From positions 1 through 64,000 of the forward strand of contig JAWCLH010000002.1 of assembly GCA_038851035.1 (NCBI GenBank): a DNA stretch of 64,000 bases. Direction: 5' to 3'. The position numbers and the translations under genes were made by a program. Every line of letters starts with the position of its first letter. Position 1 is the first letter of the stretch. The DNA is from Thermoplasmata archaeon. Lineage in GTDB: Archaea > Thermoplasmatota > DTKX01 > VGTL01. The notes beneath the pieces were generated by a model. The model was not told the origin of the DNA. It saw nothing but the letters and a program-made list of their open reading frames with translations, and did no database searches. Below are positions 1-8,575 of the stretch, in pieces.

Positions 1-620
1 GAGCTCTGCTCCTGGTCCTTGACGACTTTCTTGCCGCCCTGGAGCTGGACGGAGGCGCTGATGCCCTGTGCGTCCTGCGGGATGCCGGAGATGTGGAAGG
101 TTTTCTGCTGCGAGGGGCCGATGTCGAGGTTCTCGGCGGATGTGCTGGCGGGCGTGGGGTCGGTGGGTGCGGCATCGAAGCTCATTGATGCGCCGTTGAC
201 GGCCGCGCCCTTGGGGAGCTTGACGGCCTTCGGGCTGGTCGTGCTTGTTGAGACTGTGAAGGAGTGCGAGGTCAATCCGTCGGAGAAGGAGTTCTGGAGG
301 CCGAGGGGGCCGTAGCCGGTTCCGTCGAAGCGCCACTCTGCGGTGCCGTCGTCTCCGACGTCCACGGCGGGGCCGAGGCACTTCGGGCCGGGCATTGTTG
401 AGACGTTCATTGTGGCGCTGAGCGGTGTCGAGGGCTTAGGGACGGAGATGTTGACCGTGGCCTCGAGCTCCGGGGGCTCGAGGGAGACCTCTTTGAAGGG
501 CTCGGGGCCTTCGAAGCCTCGGAGCTCCGTCCCCGTCCCGGTGTTCTGGAGTGAAAGTAGGCACAGGGCAACGAGCATGGCCGAGAGCAATTTTTGCGCG
601 CCGCGGGCACGACAGGGCAC
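1..620 (-). CDS. secreted protein with surface module, partial (3' end outside window)
   Basis: The frame is open from a GTG at 620 to the left edge of the window, so only about 206 N-terminal residues are visible. The first 30 residues have a basic start and a hydrophobic stretch (LLSAMLVALCLLSL), as expected of a signal peptide. A module around residues 75-115 (EWRFDGTGYGPLGLQ, then SDG) matches one near residues 75-115 of the next upstream gene. The rest is a Thr/Ser/Pro-rich beta-type sequence with no domain I recognise. It starts 4 nt after the stop of the NHL-repeat giant, so the two are probably co-transcribed. An overlapping ATG start at 625 is in another frame and gives an Arg/Pro-rich shadow product. 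The frame is well supported; the function is unknown. Confidence 0.75.
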   Translation of the reverse strand, partial: MPCRARGAQKLLSAMLVALCLLSLQNTGTGTELRGFEGPEPFKEVSLEPPELEATVNISVPKPSTPLSATMNVSTMPGPKCLGPAVDVGDDGTAEWRFDGTGYGPLGLQNSFSDGLTSHSFTVSTSTTSPKAVKLPKGAAVNGASMSFDAAPTDPTPASTSAENLDIGPSQQKTFHISGIPQDAQGISASVQLQGGKKVVKDQEQS

Positions 621-624
621 TCCA

Positions 625-3600
625 TCACCTCTTCATTAGCTTCGCCTTCATCTCCCTGTAGCTCTCCTCCGATATCTCACCGAGCAGGAACCTGTCCTCC
701 AGAAGCTGGAGCTTCTCCTCTCTCGAGAGCGTCTTCTTGGGCGGAGCGGCGGTCTCTTCCCCCGCCGGAGCCTCCTCCTCTTCCTTCGGCTCAGGCTTCA
801 TCAGAGCGGCCTCGCCGGCCGGGGCCTTCTGGGCGGCGCCGATTTCCTCGGCTGGCGGCGGAGCCTCCACCTCTCCCTCCCCCTCCGGTGCCGTCTCCCG
901 AGGACGAGATGGAGGCGTGGGGCTTGATGGGCCAGCTCCCTCAGGTCGGGAGGGGGCGGTCGGACCCGGCGCGGCCCTTGCAGCGGGCACTTCTGGAGAC
1001 TTCCGGTGGGGCTTATGTTCCCTCGGGGCCTCCTCATGCCAGGTCGCGCCGCCCTCGTCCTCCCAGACCTCCTCGCCTGCGAATCTTTCGACCATCCTCT
1101 TAACGTCCTTCACCTTCGTGAAGTCGCCGTCCCATATCTTGAAAAGGACCCTGTACTTCTCGTCTATGGCGTTGAGCAGGCGCCTCATCTCCCTCCTCAG
1201 CTGTTCGAACTCCCTGAGGGGCGTGACCACGACCATGTACATCATGTTGCCCCTTTCCATGATGATGTTCTTGTTCTCGTACTGCATCGAGTCCAAGCGA
1301 CCGAGCTGGCCCGAGAATGATGCCTTCACGAATTTTCTTATCATGTCCAGAGTATCGTCCAGCTCCGCGCTGTCAACCCTTGAGAAGTAGGTTATCAGCC
1401 TTCCGTCGTGGTAGATGAGAAAAACACTGTCCACAGGTTTCTGGGCCGGGGCGGTGGGGGCTGGGGCTGCTCTGGCCTGAGGGGGTCCGGGCGTCGGGGC
1501 CGCCTGAGCCGCCGCGGGCGCGAGGCCGCCGGGGGCGGTCGGCGCCGGCGCGGTAGGTCCTCCGGGTTGCGCGGGTGGGGGGACGGTTCCAGCGAGCCTC
1601 CTTCGCCGGGCCGCGAGGTAGGCAGTGGCCATCGCGGCCGCGCTCGCCAGGAGCAGAACCGCGAGCCAGAGTAGCAGACCCTCCGGAAGCGCGGCCGGGA
1701 GAGGCGCGACGGCGTTGGCGACCACGAAGCTCAGGCTCGTCTCGGCGAAGTGACCCTCGGTGTCTCGGACTCGGGCGTAGAGCACATGTCTCCCGTCTGC
1801 GAGCTTGGTCGTGTTGAGTTCGAAGGACCAGCTGGATCTCCCCTGCGCTGGCTCCCAGCCCCAGCTGTCCACCCTGACCTCCACGAGTTCCACGGCGCCG
1901 ACCCTCGCCGAAGCGGTGCCGCGGACCAGCACGGAGCCTCTGAGCTTTGCACCGGGTTTCGGCTCTAGAATCACAATCGTCGGTAGTATGGAGGTTATGT
2001 TCTCCGCAACGGTTATGTTGAACTCCTGCGTCACGGAGCTCTTCCCGTCTGAGACCCTCACGACGACCTCGTGGACGCCGATGTCTCTCACCCCAGGGAC
2101 CCACTCGATGACGCCAATCGAGTCAATCGTCATGCCCTCAGGCGATTTCTCTAAAGTAAAGGTCAGGACGTCGCCGTCGTCGTCCGTGGCCCTCAGCCTG
2201 TACTCGTACCTCTTGCCCGCTTCGGCGATGGTGACGGGCGTGCTCAGAATTCGGGGGGGCCGGTTGGGGCCGCCCGCGGCCGAGACGTTGATTACGAATG
2301 CCTGCTCGTCATACAGCTCCCCATCAGAAACACGGATCACAACCTCGTTCTCTCCTAGCTGCGACGCCGCCGGCGTCCAGTGGACCCAGCCCGTTTGCGG
2401 CTCTAGGACCATTCCCGTGGGCTTCGTCACGAGGGAGAGGGTGAGGTCGTCATCGTCGACGTCGCTGGATATAATCAGATAGCTCCACTCCTCTCCGGCG
2501 GTTGCGTTTAGGTCGGCGGGAAAGCTTTCAATCACCGGCGCGTCGTTAACAGGCCGCACATTGACTCTGAACGGATTGGAAGCAACGGTGAAGCCCCTAG
2601 AGTCGTACGCCTGCGCCTGCAGCTCTATCCAGCCGTACCAGTTGAGAGCGGAGGGGACGGTGCAGTCGACGGAGAGGAGACCGTCGATGGATAGCTCTAC
2701 GTGCGCAACCGAGGAGTTCGAAGCGCTCATGAGAACGTAGTTGAGGGAGTGGTCAAGGTCGTCGGCAAAATAGTTTGATAGATTGCAGAGGCTCGGGGCG
2801 CGGGTGTCCTCGTCCATCATAAGGTCGGGGACCGGCGAGAGTAGGACGGGGGGGAAGTCGCCGGAGATGTTCAGGTCCCAGACCCTCACCCCGCCGGCCG
2901 ACGCAGCGGAGAAGAGCAGAGGCACCTTCACATTTCCGTTCGCGTCCGCCTCGGTTGCATGTGTGGTGAGGTAATCTCTGAGCGCTTGCGAAAGGTTTGG
3001 AGGCTCGACCGAGACGTCGTACTCGATCACCAGCGAGTTCAGGACCACACGGCCGAGTCCGTCGTTGCTCAGATTGAGCTGGACGCGCACCATGCGGTTT
3101 CCGTAGGCGTCGGGAGAGCCCGTGAGGCCGGAGAGGGCGGTGGCGAGTGCCTCCGTGAGGTCAACATCGAAGCGCCCGACCGCGGCCCCATGCCGGCTCC
3201 AGCACTCGATCCCGCCAAACTCGAGGGAGAGGTTCTCCGGAACAAACAGTGGCTCCTCCACCCCCAGCATGAGCGAGGCCGGAGTGATTCTCAGAACCCT
3301 GTTGTTCCCGGTGTCCGCGATCAGAATTTTTCCATCATCGGCAACATGAACACCCGAGGGCGAGTTCAGGTGGAAGGCGTCGGAGAGGTTCACGCCGGTC
3401 TCGCCTATCGTGCGTATAAAATCGCCGTTGGCCTTGAAGACCTGAATGCGGTGGTTGCCCTTGTCCGCGACCAGAATATTTCCGTCTAGATCCGAATCAA
3501 TATCGATCGGTGTGTTGAACTGATTATTGCTGCTGCCCATCGCCCCGGAGGGGTTGATGATGAGGTCCGCCTGATTGTCGCCGTCGTTCTTGAATACAAC

Positions 3601-5985
3601 GACGCGGTGGTTGTCCGTGTCCGCAACGTATACTGCCCCGGAGGGCGAGACGCCGACCCCCATGGGCATGTTCAGGAGGGTTGTGCTACAGCCCGGCGTT
3701 CCTGGCACGCCGTAGGTCATGTCAATAACAAAGTCGTTCAGGTCGCTCAGAATCTGGACCCTCTGGCCGTAGCATGTGGCCGGGTAGGAGGTCGTCCAGA
3801 ACCCCTTGTCCGCAATGGCTGTCCTCCCGCCGGGCCCGATGGAGACGTCGGAGGGCTGGTTCAGGTGGTGCATGTCGTTGCTCCCGACGCCCGTGACGCC
3901 GATGGTGGCGTCCGCCGCCCCGTCGCTCAAGTCGTTATATACTTGCACCCTGTGGTTTGAGTGGAACTCGGGAAAAACCCAGACCCCGCAGTCGGCGACG
4001 AATACCCTCCCGTCAGGGGCGACGTCCAGCCCCCGCGGGTGGTCGAGGTGGAGGGGGTCGCTGCCTATGACGCCGGTCGTGCCCAGGGTCTGGACCCTCG
4101 CGCCTAGAGGCGTGTAGACCTGCACCCTCTGGTTCTTCGTGTCGGAGACGAAGAGCGCCCCCGTGGAGTTCGAGGCTACCCCGCAGGGCTGGTTGAAGGC
4201 GTAGTCCGAGTTGCCGGGGGTTACGAGGCCGCTCCAGTGGCGGGCGCCTATGGAGAGGATGTGCCTGAGGCTCGAGTCGTAGACCTGGACCCGGCCCTTT
4301 ATGAAAGTGCCTCCTGGAGGGTCACAGACGAAAATCTCACCCGTGGGAGACACGGAAACGCTCGAAGGATAGCAAAGGTGCTCATTGTCAAGGCCCGGCT
4401 GGCCGGTCACCCCTATCGTAGCTTTGTAGACGGTTCCCGTGAACTTCTGGACCCTCGAATTAAGCGTGTCGGCCACGTAGGTGTTCCCAGATAAGTCCAT
4501 GCACACGTCTTGGGGGGCGTTGAAGTGTTCGATGTCGCTCCCCGCAACCCCAGTGAACCCGAGGGTGTAGTTGTAGACATAGTTCGCACCGCCAATGTGC
4601 TTCAGGGCGAGCACCCTGTGGTTCCCCGTGTCGGCCACAAGAATGTCCTTCCAGGGCGTGACAAAGAGTCCCATGGGTGCGTTGAACTGCATGGTCCCCG
4701 TCCCGGGCGTGCCGGGGCTCCCGAGCGTCCTTAGCCACGTGCCGTTCCTGTCGAAGACCTGGACCCTGTGCAGCGCCGCGTCCGAAACATATATGTTGCC
4801 GTCTCCGTCGGTCGCCACGCCCGACGGGAAACGGAAGTGCCGGTCGTCGTCCCCCGCCTTGCCCGTTTCCCCGAGGATGAACGCCAGGGTCCTGTCCGGC
4901 CTGAAAACGCAGACCCTGAAGTTGCCCCTGTCGGCGACAACGAGGTACCCATCGTTCCGCGCCGCAACGTCCTGACACATTGAGAAGTGGCTGGCGTCGC
5001 TCCCGGGTGAGCCGGGGGTCCCGAGCGTTCCAGTGTAGCCGAAGACGGCGGCCTGTATTCTGTCGGCGACCCAGAGGTTCCCCCAGCGGTCGACGGAGCA
5101 TCCCCAGGGGAGGAATAGGTCCTCCATTATCGAGCGTTCTACGGTCTGGCCGGAGAGCCGGTTTCTGATTAGTCTGCCGTGAAAGTCCGTGTAGAGAGGA
5201 GACGGGCCCGTAGCCTCGGAGTTGTTGAAATAGATATAATAAGTCTGGGACGAGCCCGCGCCCAGCCCGGATACGACGAAGAGCAGAGCGGCCTCGAAGC
5301 ACTTTGACCCGTTGTTTATTTCATCAAGAATCTGGATGGGAACCTCTGTCTCCTTTCCGGACGCCGCCTCAACTCTCGTGACCCTGAGCTCGTTTCTGGC
5401 GCTCCTCAGACTCCAGTTGCGGGTGTCGAGCAGGAGCTCTACCACGAAGTCGGTCTGATTTCTCCCCGCGAGTTCGGTGAGCTGAATCGGGACCCGGTTC
5501 CTCCAAGAAGTGTTCCACCAAGTGCTTGCGGGCATTGCCTCGAGCGAAAGAGAAGCCCTCCTAACCATGGCTCCCTCGGGCAGCGCCACCACGCACGAGG
5601 CCGTTCCCGGGGAGGAGAATTCCCAATCCTTCGAGTCGGCACCGTCGGACAGGAGGCTCTGGCGCCCGAAGGCTCCATATCCCTCGCCCTCGAACCTCCA
5701 TTCAAAGCCCCCGTCCGCACCGACGTCGAGAGAGGGTTGGAGGGGGAAGGAGTCGTTGAATGCGACAGGTGAAACCCTGAGCGAGCCTCGGGTCAGGTAG
5801 GACTGGACCGGCAGGGAAATGTTGGCGAAGACCACCGAGCCGGCCCCCCCAACCAGCGCTAGAGCGCTCCTTTCACCCCCTTCGAACCCGGTCACTGTGC
5901 CACCATGGCATACGGGAAAGAGAGCTACAATCTGTGAGGCTGCAATAAACACCAGAATTGCGCGCCTCCATATCCCATCCATCAT
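625..5985 (-). CDS. giant membrane-anchored NHL-propeller surface protein with cytoplasmic roadblock/longin-like and SHOCT tail
   Basis: About 1786 residues. Seen in order: signal peptide (IWRRAILVFIAASQIVALF); a surface module at about 75-115; a DUF2341-like domain from about 153 (WWNTSWRNRVPIQL ... YYIYFNNSEA); 12 NHL repeats at about 290-905 (pattern P.GV....G.I.VAD..NHRVQVF), enough for two six-bladed propellers; a beta domain; two He_PIG/cadherin-like domains; an Ig-like domain; one membrane segment at about 1433-1460 followed by RRRR; a Pro/Ala linker; a compact alpha/beta domain at about 1517-1640 resembling roadblock/longin sensor folds (ENKNIIMERGNMMYMVVV); an acidic linker; and a C-terminal SHOCT-like helix pair (LLEDRFLLGEISEESYREMK). 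The start is the ATG at 5985, with AGGAGG at 5995-6000. The frame stays open upstream but would overlap ftsZ. Role unknown; the outside propeller plus inside sensor-like domain suggests signalling or anchoring. Confidence 0.85.
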   Translation of the reverse strand: MMDGIWRRAILVFIAASQIVALFPVCHGGTVTGFEGGERSALALVGGAGSVVFANISLPVQSYLTRGSLRVSPVAFNDSFPLQPSLDVGADGGFEWRFEGEGYGAFGRQSLLSDGADSKDWEFSSPGTASCVVALPEGAMVRRASLSLEAMPASTWWNTSWRNRVPIQLTELAGRNQTDFVVELLLDTRNWSLRSARNELRVTRVEAASGKETEVPIQILDEINNGSKCFEAALLFVVSGLGAGSSQTYYIYFNNSEATGPSPLYTDFHGRLIRNRLSGQTVERSIMEDLFLPWGCSVDRWGNLWVADRIQAAVFGYTGTLGTPGSPGSDASHFSMCQDVAARNDGYLVVADRGNFRVCVFRPDRTLAFILGETGKAGDDDRHFRFPSGVATDGDGNIYVSDAALHRVQVFDRNGTWLRTLGSPGTPGTGTMQFNAPMGLFVTPWKDILVADTGNHRVLALKHIGGANYVYNYTLGFTGVAGSDIEHFNAPQDVCMDLSGNTYVADTLNSRVQKFTGTVYKATIGVTGQPGLDNEHLCYPSSVSVSPTGEIFVCDPPGGTFIKGRVQVYDSSLRHILSIGARHWSGLVTPGNSDYAFNQPCGVASNSTGALFVSDTKNQRVQVYTPLGARVQTLGTTGVIGSDPLHLDHPRGLDVAPDGRVFVADCGVWVFPEFHSNHRVQVYNDLSDGAADATIGVTGVGSNDMHHLNQPSDVSIGPGGRTAIADKGFWTTSYPATCYGQRVQILSDLNDFVIDMTYGVPGTPGCSTTLLNMPMGVGVSPSGAVYVADTDNHRVVVFKNDGDNQADLIINPSGAMGSSNNQFNTPIDIDSDLDGNILVADKGNHRIQVFKANGDFIRTIGETGVNLSDAFHLNSPSGVHVADDGKILIADTGNNRVLRITPASLMLGVEEPLFVPENLSLEFGGIECWSRHGAAVGRFDVDLTEALATALSGLTGSPDAYGNRMVRVQLNLSNDGLGRVVLNSLVIEYDVSVEPPNLSQALRDYLTTHATEADANGNVKVPLLFSAASAGGVRVWDLNISGDFPPVLLSPVPDLMMDEDTRAPSLCNLSNYFADDLDHSLNYVLMSASNSSVAHVELSIDGLLSVDCTVPSALNWYGWIELQAQAYDSRGFTVASNPFRVNVRPVNDAPVIESFPADLNATAGEEWSYLIISSDVDDDDLTLSLVTKPTGMVLEPQTGWVHWTPAASQLGENEVVIRVSDGELYDEQAFVINVSAAGGPNRPPRILSTPVTIAEAGKRYEYRLRATDDDGDVLTFTLEKSPEGMTIDSIGVIEWVPGVRDIGVHEVVVRVSDGKSSVTQEFNITVAENITSILPTIVILEPKPGAKLRGSVLVRGTASARVGAVELVEVRVDSWGWEPAQGRSSWSFELNTTKLADGRHVLYARVRDTEGHFAETSLSFVVANAVAPLPAALPEGLLLWLAVLLLASAAAMATAYLAARRRRLAGTVPPPAQPGGPTAPAPTAPGGLAPAAAQAAPTPGPPQARAAPAPTAPAQKPVDSVFLIYHDGRLITYFSRVDSAELDDTLDMIRKFVKASFSGQLGRLDSMQYENKNIIMERGNMMYMVVVTPLREFEQLRREMRRLLNAIDEKYRVLFKIWDGDFTKVKDVKRMVERFAGEEVWEDEGGATWHEEAPREHKPHRKSPEVPAARAAPGPTAPSRPEGAGPSSPTPPSRPRETAPEGEGEVEAPPPAEEIGAAQKAPAGEAALMKPEPKEEEEAPAGEETAAPPKKTLSREEKLQLLEDRFLLGEISEESYREMKAKLMKR

Positions 5986-6080
5986 TCCACATATCCTCCT
6001 TTGAAGCCAGCTGGCACCGCTCCCGATGGAATCTCTAATTAGAACGAGTCCCTGACTTAATAAACTTTTTGTGGTATGTA

Positions 6081-7094
6081 TCACGGGTGCGGAATCGGGG
6101 GGCCCGGGGCCCTCTCTTTTCCCACCACGGCCACCAGCCTCACCTCTTTCTCCAGCGATGGGTCCACAATCGGCCCCCACATGATTTCCGCGTCCTCGTG
6201 AAGGAAGGTATGGAGCTCCTGGACTATTCTGTGAAGCTCGTCGTCCTTCGACCCGGGGGGGCAATGGAGCACCACTACGGCCTTGTTGTGGTTGTGGAGG
6301 TCGGTGCCGGGGGCTAGTGGGCCGAGGGCGAACTTGACACCGCTGCTCGGGCCGTGGCCCAAGCTCCCCTCCCCCAAGCAAATGTGAGCGATGTCCCTTA
6401 CCCTCAGAACCCTGCGAAGATTGGGCAGGTCAGCCCGTGTCAGAACCTGCGTGATGCTCCTGACCGGGTCGAGGAGGAGGTGGTCCGCCATGCAGAGCGC
6501 CTCCTTGAACCCGAGCATCGGGTGCTCTGTGACAAGTCTGTCGTTCTCGACAACCAGAACAGCGTCCGCGGTCTCGCGCAGTCTCTCAAGACCGGCGCTG
6601 GCTATCCGGCCCCGGAGCGCTCCCTCTGCTTTGAAAGGCATCGTAGCGAGTGCCACCACAAGCGCCCCCATCTTCCCGGCCAGTCGAGCGATGACGGGCG
6701 ATGCTCCGGTCCCCGTGCCGCCTCCAAGACCACATACGAGGAAAAGCACATCAGTGCCCGCCAGAGCGGACCTGACCGCGTCGATATCGGAGAGCACAGC
6801 CTGCTCCCCAATCGCCGGGTCGGAGCTAGCTCCGCGGCCCCGTGTCAGTTCTTTCCCAATTAGTATCTTCCGGCAGCTCAGGCCGTATAGGCTCCGGGCG
6901 TCCGTGTTGATGGCGATTCTCTCGGCGTGCCTGAAGTCAATATCAGCGGAGCCGACGATGTTGCACCCTGCTCCCCCGACCCCCACCACCTTGATCACCG
7001 GTCTCAGCTCCTGACCGGCTAGCGAAGCGCCGAGGCCGAAGGTCACATAGACTCTCCCGCCCATGTTTTTGCGGACTTGAATGCACTCTCCCAC
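6081..7094 (-). CDS. ftsZ: FtsZ-family GTPase, divergent (altered T7 loop, no C-terminal tail)
   Basis: A tubulin/FtsZ-family GTP-binding protein, 337 residues. Visible motifs: GVGGAGCN nucleotide loop; GGGTGTGASP tubulin signature; MPFKAEG; ENDRL with a later MAD for guanine contacts; and the C-terminal core IMWGPIVDPSL. The T7 (synergy) loop is unusual. Where FtsZ has NxDFADV, this protein reads RADLPNL, so the first Asp is kept but the second acidic residue is Asn and the Asn is Arg. The protein ends right after the core, with no linker or C-terminal peptide. The GTG at 7094 overlaps a TAG that ends an upstream frame by one base. An internal ATG at 7064 is the alternative start. Family is sure; whether it is the division FtsZ or a paralogue with weak GTPase activity is not. 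Confidence 0.9.
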   Translation of the reverse strand: MGECIQVRKNMGGRVYVTFGLGASLAGQELRPVIKVVGVGGAGCNIVGSADIDFRHAERIAINTDARSLYGLSCRKILIGKELTRGRGASSDPAIGEQAVLSDIDAVRSALAGTDVLFLVCGLGGGTGTGASPVIARLAGKMGALVVALATMPFKAEGALRGRIASAGLERLRETADAVLVVENDRLVTEHPMLGFKEALCMADHLLLDPVRSITQVLTRADLPNLRRVLRVRDIAHICLGEGSLGHGPSSGVKFALGPLAPGTDLHNHNKAVVVLHCPPGSKDDELHRIVQELHTFLHEDAEIMWGPIVDPSLEKEVRLVAVVGKERAPGPPIPHP

Positions 7095-7306
7095 TAATCA
7101 ATATTCCCCCGTGGGTGAAATCCCTCTCGTTTTATCCGGGCGCTTGGCTCGTTGGTGCATGGGAGCTCTGAAGGCCTACAACATCTCAAGCACATCTCCT
7201 AGAGCGAGTTCTCAAAAATGGATTCCCGGGAGGGCGGGCCACCCGGGCTGTAGAGTGTCAGTATGGGCTGGTCTATCCGTCGTCCGCACTTGTTGCAGTA
7301 GGACAT
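7094..7306 (-). pseudogene. possible small zinc-ribbon gene interrupted by an in-frame TAG
   Basis: Minus strand, downstream of tRNA-Leu. An ATG at 7306 follows AGAAGG. The frame gives CNKCG at residues 4-8 and runs 35 codons to a TAG at 7199-7201. It then continues open for 34 codons, starting EMCLRCC, to a second TAG at 7094-7096 that shares one base with the ftsZ GTG. Two CxxC pairs about 31 residues apart fit a small zinc ribbon. Ordinary genes in the window (uS15, CarS, GlcD-like) end in TAG, so TAG is a normal stop here and a nonsense mutation is the simplest reading. It may also be chance, with only a 35-residue peptide or nothing made. Confidence 0.35.
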
Positions 7307-7342
7307 TCGTCCTTCTTCCCGTTTTGGAACTACTCTACTAAT

Positions 7343-7430
7343 TGGTGCGGGAGATCGGATTTGAACCGATGAACCTCTTCAGGACCGGACCCTGAATCCG
7401 GCGCTTTTGACCAGGCTGAGCTACTCCCGC
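7343..7430 (-). tRNA. tRNA-Leu (anticodon CAG), CCA encoded
   Basis: The minus strand folds as a class II cloverleaf. The acceptor stem is GCGGGAG with CTCCCGC. The D-stem is GCT/AGC. The anticodon stem CCGGA/TCCGG closes the loop TTCAGGG, with U33, anticodon CAG and G37. A long variable arm (CCT/AGG) follows, then T-stem ATCGG/CCGAT with TTCAAAT. The discriminator is A at 7346, and CCA is encoded at 7343-7345. It reads CUG codons. No intron is seen. Confidence 0.95.
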
Positions 7431-7458
7431 GCGCGATAAGCAAAAGCACTTCTCCTTA

Positions 7459-7470
7459 ATCATATTTTCG
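7459..7470 (-). promoter_or_regulatory. TATA element for tRNA-Leu
   Basis: On the minus strand AAAATATGATTA lies about 30-40 nt upstream of the tRNA 5' end, in an otherwise GC-rich stretch. This is the expected place for an archaeal TATA box. Confidence 0.5.
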
Positions 7471-7576
7471 AGCCCCGGGAAGGGTCGGGAGGAGGTCTTA
7501 ACAACGTCTTGTCCGCCTCCGGAACAGTAAATTTGATATTCACAAGCAGTATGGGGAGGGCGCAATCGGGGAGAGA

Positions 7577-8575
7577 ATGAAAGCGCGTGGATGGAGAAAG
7601 GGTCGATGTATTGGATTCTCGGCTCTTGGCTGGGGCGCAGTCACGGCTTTCCTTCTTTTCTCGGCGTGCGCTTCAACCAGCAACGCCGAACCGTCAGGCA
7701 ATGTCGGGGATAGTGCACTCGTGGTGGACGTAGGTATCTATGTTCTGAGCTTCGGCAACCACGATACAAACAAGGGCACATTCACGCTCGATTTCTACCT
7801 CTGGTTCATCTACAACGAAAGCGCGGCTGAACCAAATTTTACAGTTGCAGGGTTCGAGTTCATGAACGGACGCGCCGGTTCGAAAGAAAAGATATTTGAT
7901 TCTATAAATTCCGATACGGGCATGCGTGAGGTCTGGTACCGCATCCAAGCGTCTCTTTATTACAAGCCGACCTTCAGGGACTATCCCTTTGATAGGCAGG
8001 AATTCTCCGTGCTGGTTGAAGATACTGCCAGACCGCTTGAAAGGCTGGTATACCGCCCCCTGGCCGATAGAAGTGGCTGGGACCCGGGAGCAGAAATACG
8101 CGGATGGCGGGTAGATTCCGTCACCTACACCAGCACCGTCCACTCCTACCCATGGGGTGAGAAATATTCCAGATTTGCTATGTCCGTGGTGATATCGAGA
8201 GAGCCACTCTCCACGGGTATCAAATCCATTTTACCGCCAGTAATTTTCTGCATTGTCTCAGGCCTCTCATTTTTCTTCACCCCGGACAAAATCGCCAATC
8301 GAATCGGCTTCGGCACGTCAATGCTGATATCGGCGGTTATGTTTCATGTGTCCCAGACCGGCAGCCTCCCGCCACTGGGCTCCCTCATCCTGATCGACAA
8401 AATAATGATTGCCGCTTATTCCTTCCTATTTATGTCCCTCTTTGTGACTACATTGATTTATATTAACGACCAGTACTGGAAGAACCGGGATTACACGAAG
8501 GAATTCAATCGGTGGGGAGGGGTTGTGTCGGGTGTCCTGCCCTTTATAGTGTATGCTTTGCTCGCGCTCGTATAA
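7577..8575 (+). CDS. pentameric ligand-gated ion channel homologue (Cys-loop receptor family)
   Basis: 332 residues: signal peptide (about 1-35), an extracellular beta-rich domain to about residue 210, then four membrane segments. The ligand domain has the family signature YPFDRQEFSVLVED, where the eukaryotic Cys-loop lies; both cysteines of the loop are absent, as in prokaryotic members. M1 begins IKSILPPVIFCIVSG. M2 (IGFGTSMLISAVMFHVSQ) follows a short M1-M2 loop and ends SLPPLGSLILIDK, a pattern typical of bacterial members. M3 follows, and M4 (GVLPFIVYALLAL) ends the protein. Known family role: ion flow gated by a small molecule or proton; the ligand cannot be told here. ATG at 7577 follows GGGGAGAG. 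It stands alone on the plus strand, divergent from the tRNA, with a TATA-like TAAATTTGATA at 7528-7538. Confidence 0.8.
   Translation: MKARGWRKGRCIGFSALGWGAVTAFLLFSACASTSNAEPSGNVGDSALVVDVGIYVLSFGNHDTNKGTFTLDFYLWFIYNESAAEPNFTVAGFEFMNGRAGSKEKIFDSINSDTGMREVWYRIQASLYYKPTFRDYPFDRQEFSVLVEDTARPLERLVYRPLADRSGWDPGAEIRGWRVDSVTYTSTVHSYPWGEKYSRFAMSVVISREPLSTGIKSILPPVIFCIVSGLSFFFTPDKIANRIGFGTSMLISAVMFHVSQTGSLPPLGSLILIDKIMIAAYSFLFMSLFVTTLIYINDQYWKNRDYTKEFNRWGGVVSGVLPFIVYALLALV

Noticed and set aside
594-1390. Two long plus-strand frames opposite the NHL giant
   Set aside because: Pro/Ser/Arg-rich products caused by GC-rich codons of the minus-strand tail; the minus-strand frame has a clear domain structure.
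7094-7306. Pyrrolysine decoding of the in-frame TAG
   Set aside because: TAG ends several ordinary conserved genes in this window, the same frame ends in TAG again, and no pyl genes are visible. Kept only as a remote option.
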